NCBI GenBank assembly: GCA_947457325.1
Contig: CANGVU010000111.1
Coordinates: forward strand, 1 to 5,470
DNA length: 5,470 bases
Direction: 5' to 3'
Origin: Flavobacteriales bacterium
Lineage (GTDB): Bacteria; Bacteroidota; Bacteroidia; Flavobacteriales_D; Sanyastnellaceae
Of this stretch, positions 1 to 4,232 are shown piece by piece (position 1 is the stretch's first letter; each line of letters begins with the position of its first letter). The notes under the pieces are model-generated. The model saw only the letters and a program-made list of their open reading frames with translations. It did no database searches and was not told the DNA's origin. Both the position numbers and the translations under genes were made by a program.

Positions 1-91
1 CCTTGGTAAATCTACATAATCAAAAAAAACAACAAATCAAGGCTAAATATTTTTTTTTTTCACTTTTTTATTCCTTTTTTTGCCTAGTCAG

Positions 92-100
92 TGTGAATAA
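92..100 (-). promoter_or_regulatory. DnaA box upstream of dnaA
   Basis: Read on the minus strand the site is TTATTCACA, a full match to the DnaA-box consensus TTWTNCACA. It lies 47 bp before the dnaA start codon and just upstream of a possible -33 element (TTG at 103-105). DnaA autoregulation through promoter-proximal boxes is well known in other bacteria, so autorepression is a reasonable inference. Only one perfect box is visible in the leader. A weaker 8/9 match, TTTTTCACT, is at 56-64 on the plus strand. Other consensus matches in the window lie inside genes, so some chance occurrence is expected. Confidence 0.55.
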
Positions 101-102
101 CC

Positions 103-134
103 TTGACCACCTAAACAAACATTTACTACTTATT
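103..134 (+). promoter_or_regulatory. Weak candidate promoter of dnaA
   Basis: TTG (103-105) is followed after 21 nt by TACTTATT (127-134), a degraded version of the Bacteroidota -7 box TAnnTTTG that matches at only four of six defined positions. It would start transcription around 137-140, giving a leader of about 10 nt before the ATG at 148. An alternative is TTTTTTTG at 75-82, which lacks the TA and would place the DnaA box just downstream of the start site. The rest of the 147-bp leader is T-rich, with 11 T from 50 to 60 and a 7-T run at 75-81. No upstream gene is recognisable in it. Confidence 0.25.
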
Positions 135-147
135 ACCTAAAGATACT

Positions 148-1575
148 ATGCCATCCAAAAAGGATCAATTTCAAGTTTGGAACAACTGTTTAGCCGTCAT
201 CAAAGACAACGTTAGTCCACAAGGATTTAAAACTTGGTTTGAACCTATCAAACCGGTCAAATTAGAAAACAGCGTTTTGACCATTCAAGTACCATCACAA
301 TTTTTTTATGAATGGTTAGAGGAGCATTACGTAACGCTTCTAAAAAAGATCATTAAAAAGGAATTGGGAACAGAAGGTAGATTGGAGTATTCCATTATCA
401 TGGATAACAACAATCATCCTTACACCATCAAAGTTCCAACCAGTGATCGCAAGGCTGTAAAAAATACGCCAGTGAGCATGCCTTTGGACATGAGTGAAGC
501 GCGTATTAAAAATCCGTTTATCATTCCTGGATTGAGAAAGATTCAAGTTGACTCCAATTTGAATCCAAATTACTCTTTTGAAAATTTCATTGAAGGTGAC
601 AGCAATCGCTTAGCGCGCAGTGCTGGTTTCGCGGTGGCCAATAAGCCTGGAGGTACTGCATTCAATCCATTGTTGATCTACGGAGGAACAGGATTGGGTA
701 AGACCCATTTGTCTCATGCCATTGGTCTTGAGATCAAAGCCAAGAATCCAGAAAAGACAGTATTGTATGTGAGTTCAGATATCTTCACCCATCAATTCAT
801 TGAAGCGGTGAAGAACAACTCCGTCAACGATTTTTCTCACTTCTATCAAATGATGGATGTGTTGATCATTGATGATGTTCAATTCTTCAGTGGTAAAGAA
901 AAAACCCAAGATGTATTCTTCCACATCTTCAATCACTTGCACCAAACTGGCAAGCAAATCATTCTCACAAGTGACAAGCCGCCGGTTGAAATGCAAGGAA
1001 TGGAGCAACGTCTATTGTCTCGTTTCAAATGGGGATTAAGTGCAGACTTGCAAGTTCCTTCATTGGAAACGCGCATTGAGATTTTGCGCAAGAAGATGTA
1101 CGCTGATGGAATTGAATTGCCTGAAGACGTAGTTGAATATTTGGGCTACTCCATTACTTCCAACATTCGTGAGTTAGAAGGAGCTTTGATTTCTTTGATT
1201 GCGCAGTCTTCTTTGAACAAGAAGAACATCAACCTGGAGTTGGCGCGTCAAATGATTGACAAGTTTGTGAAGAACACAGCAAGAGAGGTGAGCATTGATT
1301 ACATCCAAAAAGTGGTTTGTGATTACTTTGATTTGCCCATCGAGTTGTTGAAGAGCAAGACACGCAAACGTGAAATCGTTCAAGCAAGACAAATCGCCAT
1401 GTATTTTGCTAAGAAGATGACAAAGTCTTCATTGGCGAGCATTGGTGCACATTGCGGAGGAAAGGATCATGCTACCGTTTTGCATGCTTGTCGCACCGTG
1501 AACAATTTACAAGAGACAGATAAGCATTTCAGAAAATATCTTGAAGACTTGGAAAAGAAGTTGAGCATCGCTTAA
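148..1575 (+). CDS. dnaA: Chromosomal replication initiator protein DnaA
   Basis: DnaA is the cytoplasmic AAA+ ATPase that binds DnaA boxes, opens the origin and helps load the replicative helicase. The 475-residue protein is complete. Domain I (about 1-85) starts with the helical interaction module, domain II (about 86-135) is short, and domain III is the AAA+ core. Visible motifs are Walker A GGTGLGKT (179-186), Walker B LIIDD (239-243), sensor I around ILTSD (272-276), the box VII arginine in SRF (R292) and sensor II in NIRELEGAL (R341). Domain IV carries the DNA-binding helix-turn-helix, including GGKDHATVLHACR (437-449). All key residues are present and the length is normal. The ATG at 148 fits the family's N-terminus. 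There is no Shine-Dalgarno, only an A-rich leader, as is usual in Bacteroidota. A terminator follows directly, and dnaN does not follow in the visible region. Regulation is probably autoregulatory through the box at 92-100. Confidence 0.98.
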   Translation: MPSKKDQFQVWNNCLAVIKDNVSPQGFKTWFEPIKPVKLENSVLTIQVPSQFFYEWLEEHYVTLLKKIIKKELGTEGRLEYSIIMDNNNHPYTIKVPTSDRKAVKNTPVSMPLDMSEARIKNPFIIPGLRKIQVDSNLNPNYSFENFIEGDSNRLARSAGFAVANKPGGTAFNPLLIYGGTGLGKTHLSHAIGLEIKAKNPEKTVLYVSSDIFTHQFIEAVKNNSVNDFSHFYQMMDVLIIDDVQFFSGKEKTQDVFFHIFNHLHQTGKQIILTSDKPPVEMQGMEQRLLSRFKWGLSADLQVPSLETRIEILRKKMYADGIELPEDVVEYLGYSITSNIRELEGALISLIAQSSLNKKNINLELARQMIDKFVKNTAREVSIDYIQKVVCDYFDLPIELLKSKTRKREIVQARQIAMYFAKKMTKSSLASIGAHCGGKDHATVLHACRTVNNLQETDKHFRKYLEDLEKKLSIA

Positions 1576-1603
1576 TGGAGATTCCATCATTACCTAAACA
1601 AAG

Positions 1604-1635
1604 AAACGCAATCCAAACGGGTTGCGTTTTTTTTT
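1604..1635 (+). terminator. Intrinsic terminator of dnaA
   Basis: Bases 1604-1614 (AAACGCAATCC) pair with 1619-1629 (GGGTTGCGTTT), giving an 11-bp stem with one T-G wobble and an AAAC tetraloop. A run of nine T (1627-1635) overlaps the end of the stem. It begins 28 nt after the dnaA stop codon. The stem read in reverse also has A-rich flanks, but no gene enters from the right, so plus-strand termination of dnaA is the natural role. It separates dnaA from the WYL regulator gene. Confidence 0.88.
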
Positions 1636-1690
1636 AAACTTCATTTTAGAATCAGTGAATTCGCAGTATCAAAGTATAAATTAAAATTTT

Positions 1691-1758
1691 TGAAAGTTTA
1701 ATTGGAAAACTAATTTTCAATAGACAAGGTTCAAAACTTCTTTCCTGAAAGTTCAATT
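1691..1758 (+). repeat. Imperfect direct repeat ahead of the WYL regulator gene
   Basis: TGAAAGTTTAATT at 1691-1703 recurs as TGAAAGTTCAATT at 1746-1758, matching at 12 of 13 bases with a 55-bp period. The shorter core GTTCAA occurs at 1729-1734 and 1751-1756, 22 bp apart. The copies sit 55 to 122 bp upstream of the regulator's ATG, where a self-binding site could be. The gap (1636-1812) is very AT-rich, so chance is a real alternative. Nothing else in it looks like a gene. Confidence 0.35.
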
Positions 1759-1780
1759 ATCTAAGATTAGAAATTAATTT

Positions 1781-1788
1781 TATTCTTG
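1781..1788 (+). promoter_or_regulatory. Candidate -7 promoter element of the WYL regulator gene
   Basis: TATTCTTG matches the Bacteroidota -7 consensus TAnnTTTG at five of six defined positions. Transcription would begin near 1791-1794, about 20 nt before the ATG at 1813. No good TTG/TTTG -33 partner sits at the usual distance, so the call is tentative. If right, it rules out the in-frame TTG at 1786 as a start codon, since that codon lies inside the promoter. Confidence 0.35.
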
Positions 1789-1812
1789 CGAAAATGTTTC
1801 AATAATTTCAAC

Positions 1813-2940
1813 ATGCCACAAAAGAAAAAAGCCTCAGCGCCAACTAAAAAGACATCCACTGTGAAAAAAACTACTATCCCGAATAACGAGAAAATGGTAA
1901 AAGGAAACAAAGAACAATTCAGGAGGTGGCTGATCATTGACAGATTGTTATCCAACAGCACTGATGGTTTTACGGTAAAGAGCATAACTAGAATGGTCAA
2001 CGAACATTTAGAAGAAGACGGTATTACCAAACGAAACGGAAAACCGAAAAGTGTGAGTGAGCGAACCATTTATGACGATTTGCATGGCATTCAGGATGTC
2101 TTTTCTCAAAAAGTAGAGATTGTTCGGGAAAGAAATGAGGGCGTTACATTGGTCAAGTATGCTCATCCAACAATGTCTATATTCAATGTGAACATTACAC
2201 AGGAAGAATACACGCGATTGATGTTCATCTTGAAACAGAGCAAGTCGCTGGTAGATGAGAGCATTTATAAAGAAACGGAACTATTGATTAAGCGACTTTT
2301 AAATCCATCATCATTCTCTTTGGTTAAACAAAAGGAATTGCCGATACAGTTCATTCAGACAGACTCTACAGCATTAGACGCGCGGTGGTTGAATGATTTA
2401 TTGCAATGCATCACCAACAAGATATGTATAAAAATGGAGTACAACAGAAATGGTCTGAATGCGAAGCGATACCACTTGGCTCCATTGGCCTTGAAGCAAC
2501 ACAATGGCAAATGGTATTTGGTGGGACATGATTTGGAAAACTTTGAAAAGGATCAAAAAGTATTTCGGGTATCAAGGATTGTACAATTAATCCGCAGCTC
2601 GGAAAAATTTCCAAGCATCACCAGTTACTTCAACATCAATGAATATTTCAAATATTCGATTGGCATCCACCAAGAAGTCAATGGAAAAACCATCAATGTA
2701 TCCTTACAAATTCTGGATAAATTTTGGATGCAAGAGTTGGCTTTGTTTCCGATGAATGAAACACAACGATTGACACAATTGCCTGATGAAACGATGCAAT
2801 TGGATGTTGAAACCTATGATTCGAAGGAGCTGATTGATCAGTTGTTGGTATTTGGTAGAGGGGTTAAATTGATATCTCCCGAAAGTGTTCGAAAGAAATT
2901 ATTGGCAAAGCTGGAAGAAATGGCGAGTAATTATGTTTAG
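1813..2940 (+). CDS. WYL-domain helix-turn-helix transcriptional regulator
   Basis: The predicted protein has 375 residues. Residues 1-30 are a lysine-, serine- and threonine-rich tail, probably disordered. A winged helix-turn-helix follows at about 35-115, with a recognition-helix-like SVSERTIYDDL at 80-90. A WYL domain spans roughly 185-265, with RYHLAPLAL (219-227), the signature WYL at 234-236 within KWYLVGHD, and FRVSRI (251-256). A C-terminal WCX-type extension (about 292-368) ends with FGRGVKLISPESVRKKL. This order is that of WYL regulators, which bind DNA and are thought to sense a ligand, often single-stranded DNA or a nucleotide; the ligand here is unknown. I chose the ATG at 1813 over the in-frame TTG at 1786, because the latter falls inside a possible -7 box and adds an unlikely start. 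Some family members control phage-defence or DNA-damage genes, but no defence genes are visible nearby. The gene stands alone between the dnaA terminator and convergent cruF. Confidence 0.88.
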   Translation: MPQKKKASAPTKKTSTVKKTTIPNNEKMVKGNKEQFRRWLIIDRLLSNSTDGFTVKSITRMVNEHLEEDGITKRNGKPKSVSERTIYDDLHGIQDVFSQKVEIVRERNEGVTLVKYAHPTMSIFNVNITQEEYTRLMFILKQSKSLVDESIYKETELLIKRLLNPSSFSLVKQKELPIQFIQTDSTALDARWLNDLLQCITNKICIKMEYNRNGLNAKRYHLAPLALKQHNGKWYLVGHDLENFEKDQKVFRVSRIVQLIRSSEKFPSITSYFNINEYFKYSIGIHQEVNGKTINVSLQILDKFWMQELALFPMNETQRLTQLPDETMQLDVETYDSKELIDQLLVFGRGVKLISPESVRKKLLAKLEEMASNYV

Positions 2941-2985
2941 AAGGAACAACAAAACGATTTTATAGAAGGCAAGAGATTCATCTTT

Positions 2986-3014
2986 TGGTGGTTATTTGTC
3001 TAACTTAACCACCA
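2986..3014. terminator. Hairpin at the convergent junction of the WYL gene and cruF
   Basis: TGGTGGTTA (2986-2994) and TAACCACCA (3006-3014) form a perfect 9-bp stem with an 11-nt loop. The left arm contains the cruF stop codon (2992-2994 read in reverse). It lies 46 bp after the WYL stop codon. Neither strand has a proper T-run after the stem, so it is not a classical intrinsic terminator. It could still end or stabilise either transcript, or be a chance repeat inside the last cruF codons. Confidence 0.4.
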
Positions 3015-3606
3015 TCAACCCCACAAAAAACACCCAATTCAATATCCAGACCCAAGCGCCTAGTGTTGGGCGATTGTTGGGTATATATGACAACAGCCAA
3101 GAAAACAATACACCCAACCACATCCAAGCGGCGTAATTGTTCCATGGTACATGGTTCATTTCAAACATCCAATACTCCAATTGCGGAGCTACTTGTTCTA
3201 TAATTACATCAGTTAATGTCATCAACATTCCTCCTCCCAATGCCAATAACCATCTGTTGTTGAAGCCCCATGCCCAACGAAGCAAACTCAAACTGCTCCA
3301 AGTCATGATGACCCAGTTGACTCCTATGACAACCGGGATATCCCACAACTTCCAACCAAGTCCCTCCCCATATTGATAAAAGCCAAAAGGACTGCCCGTA
3401 TGCACGCCTCGCCACTCGATGTAAAATCCTGCAACGATAACGGCAACGAAGAAAATCAACTTCTTCCAACTCCACTCTTCCAACAATAAAAAAATAAATG
3501 TCAAGCATAAACTCAATGCACTCATGGGAATGAACAAGGTCGGATAAAAAATCAACCCCAAGAATCCTACTCCATACAAAATTGCGATGATCCATCTGGT
3601 ATTCAT
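2992..3606 (-). CDS. cruF: Carotenoid biosynthesis membrane protein, CruF-like 1',2'-hydratase (COG2324/DUF422)
   Basis: The 204-residue protein is very hydrophobic, with about six or seven likely membrane segments (roughly 5-27, 30-42, 49-64, 92-110, 118-138, 158-174 and 183-200). The central block of the family is clear: E64, then GVHTGSPFGFYQYGE (67-81) and LGWKLWDIPVVIGVNW (83-98). D133 in the segment LTDVIIEQVAP (131-141) and HVPWNNYAAWMWLG (152-165) complete the pattern. Family members CruF of cyanobacteria and Deinococcus, and bisanhydrobacterioruberin hydratase of haloarchaea, add water across the C-1',2' double bond of an acyclic carotenoid end. By analogy this enzyme would hydroxylate a gamma-carotene-type end on the way to myxol- or saproxanthin-like pigments. 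The desaturase on the same strand at 4207-5470 supports the pathway. The ATG at 3606 is only 4 nt from a perfect -7 box, which suggests a leaderless or nearly leaderless mRNA. The family is secure; the exact substrate is inferred. Confidence 0.87.
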   Translation of the reverse strand: MNTRWIIAILYGVGFLGLIFYPTLFIPMSALSLCLTFIFLLLEEWSWKKLIFFVAVIVAGFYIEWRGVHTGSPFGFYQYGEGLGWKLWDIPVVIGVNWVIMTWSSLSLLRWAWGFNNRWLLALGGGMLMTLTDVIIEQVAPQLEYWMFEMNHVPWNNYAAWMWLGVLFSWLLSYIPNNRPTLGAWVWILNWVFFVGLMVVKLDK

Positions 3607-3610
3607 GGTT

Positions 3611-3644
3611 CAAATATAGAATCAAAGAATTTGAAACAATCAAA
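3611..3644 (-). promoter_or_regulatory. Promoter of cruF
   Basis: Read on the minus strand, TATATTTG (3618 to 3611) is an exact TAnnTTTG -7 element. A TTTG lies 22 nt upstream (3644 to 3641), and a TTG at 3639 to 3637 gives an 18-nt spacing, so either could be the -33 element. The predicted transcription start falls around 3605-3607, essentially at the cruF ATG (3606). The promoter interleaves with the divergent antitoxin promoter, whose -33 element (3630-3633) lies inside this one's spacer. Confidence 0.6.
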
Positions 3645-3661
3645 AAATTGGTATATATTTG
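3630..3661 (+). promoter_or_regulatory. Promoter of the toxin-antitoxin operon
   Basis: TTTG (3630-3633), a 20-nt spacer and TATATTTG (3654-3661) together form a textbook Bacteroidota housekeeping promoter with a perfect TAnnTTTG element. Transcription should start near 3664-3667, about 13 to 22 nt before the candidate antitoxin start codons at 3680 and 3686. The TTG at 3659 lies within the -7 element and cannot be the start codon of an mRNA made from here. Confidence 0.7.
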
Positions 3662-3674
3662 CGGTATATACCAA
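3648..3674. promoter_or_regulatory. Palindromic operator over the antitoxin promoter
   Basis: TTGGTATATA (3648-3657) and TATATACCAA (3665-3674) are perfect 10-bp inverted arms separated by 7 nt. The repeat covers the -7 element (3654-3661) and the predicted transcription start. Ribbon-helix-helix antitoxins usually repress their own operon by binding palindromes in this position, so this is a strong candidate binding site. Because TATATA is itself palindromic, GGTATATA also occurs as a 13-bp-spaced direct repeat (3650-3657, 3663-3670). The left edge lies 4 bp from a possible cruF -33 element (3641-3644). Confidence 0.7.
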
Positions 3675-3679
3675 AGAAA

Positions 3680-3913
3680 ATGAAAATGCTATCCCTAAAA
3701 TTAGATGATGTTGTTTTTGATGAGACAGAAAAGGTCATCAAGCAATTGGATATGCCCCGCAATCGGTACATCAATGAGGCATTGGCCATGTACAACCGTT
3801 ATCACAAAAGAAAAAAGCTCAAGGCAAAATTGCTCATGGAAAGCCAAGCTGTTTATGCCAATAGCCTAGATGTAGCAGAAGATTTTGAAAACTTTCTAGA
3901 TGAAAACATTTGA
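3680..3913 (+). CDS. Antitoxin of a MazEF/PemIK-type module, ribbon-helix-helix-like
   Basis: This 77-residue protein is encoded directly before and overlapping a MazF/PemK toxin. The N-terminus reads as a ribbon-helix-helix fold: a short strand MLSLKL (3-8), a helix around 11-24 and a second helix around 28-42 starting at PRNRYINEAL. A basic stretch HKRKKLKAK (42-50) follows. The C-terminal part (about 54-77) is acidic, including DVAEDFENFLDENI, and is the likely segment that occupies the toxin's RNA-binding surface. The antitoxin should neutralise the toxin in the cytoplasm and repress the operon at 3648-3674. The fold assignment rests on pattern and context, as no family-defining motif is long enough to be certain. 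I start it at the ATG at 3680; the ATG at 3686 is equally possible, and the upstream in-frame TTG at 3659 is inside the promoter. Its last 14 nt overlap the toxin gene, suggesting coupled translation. Confidence 0.82.
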   Translation: MKMLSLKLDDVVFDETEKVIKQLDMPRNRYINEALAMYNRYHKRKKLKAKLLMESQAVYANSLDVAEDFENFLDENI

Positions 3914-4232
3914 TATTTGGTTGGCCAATTTAAACCCCAACAAGGGCAAGGAACCAGGAAAAGTCAGACCCGTAATCATCGTTCAATCACCGCTGCTCAA
4001 TGATTTCCATCCAACGGTTGTGATCTGTCCTTTGACCTCGCAATGCATAGAAAATGTTGATGTCTTGAGGCATGATGTAAAGGAGAAGTTCTTAGAAGTA
4101 AAGTCTCAAATCTTGGTGGATCAAATTAGGGCAATCGATAAAAAGCGACTCATCGAGTATTTGGGAACGTTGAATAAAGAACAAGGGAAAGCCTTAAAAG
4201 AGAAAATCAGGATTGTCCTTGATCTTGAATAA
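3900..4232 (+). CDS. mazF: MazF/PemK-family type II toxin, endoribonuclease
   Basis: The 110-residue protein has normal MazF length. Family features are visible in order: FDIWLANLNP (4-13), the loop GKEPGKVRPVIIVQ (16-29), PTVVICPLTSQ (38-48) and QILVDQIRAIDKKRL (70-84). Aligned by eye with Bacillus subtilis MazF, the catalytic arginine and threonine (R25 and T48 there) correspond to R23 and T46, so the enzyme looks intact. MazF toxins cut single-stranded mRNA at short recognition sequences and arrest growth when the antitoxin is lost. The cleavage sequence cannot be read from the protein. The ATG at 3900 lies 14 nt inside the antitoxin gene, which supports one transcript with coupled translation. 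At the other end the gene runs 26 bp into the tail of the convergent carotenoid desaturase gene, and I see no terminator between them. Confidence 0.93.
   Translation: MKTFDIWLANLNPNKGKEPGKVRPVIIVQSPLLNDFHPTVVICPLTSQCIENVDVLRHDVKEKFLEVKSQILVDQIRAIDKKRLIEYLGTLNKEQGKALKEKIRIVLDLE

Noticed and set aside
1..42. CCTTG (1-5) and CAAGG (38-42) as inverted repeat ends
   Set aside because: Five-base arms over 32 nt are expected by chance, and there is no mobile-element gene.
1..147. The dnaA leader as a replication origin
   Set aside because: T-runs and one perfect DnaA box are suggestive, but there is no box cluster and too little upstream sequence. In many Bacteroidota dnaA is not next to the origin.
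1767..2069. A 100-codon minus-strand reading frame over the start of the WYL gene
   Set aside because: It is a shadow of the lysine-rich start of the regulator: reversed lysine codons give the phenylalanine- and leucine-rich run. There is no supporting context.
1813..2940. The WYL regulator as controller of a hidden phage-defence island
   Set aside because: Some WYL proteins control defence genes, but the neighbours are dnaA and carotenoid genes. The toxin-antitoxin pair is over 700 bp away behind convergent cruF and has its own promoter.
3209..3643. A 144-codon minus-strand reading frame overlapping cruF
   Set aside because: It overlaps the strongly supported cruF frame, its translation is rich in Cys, Arg and His without family features, and it starts upstream of the cruF promoter.
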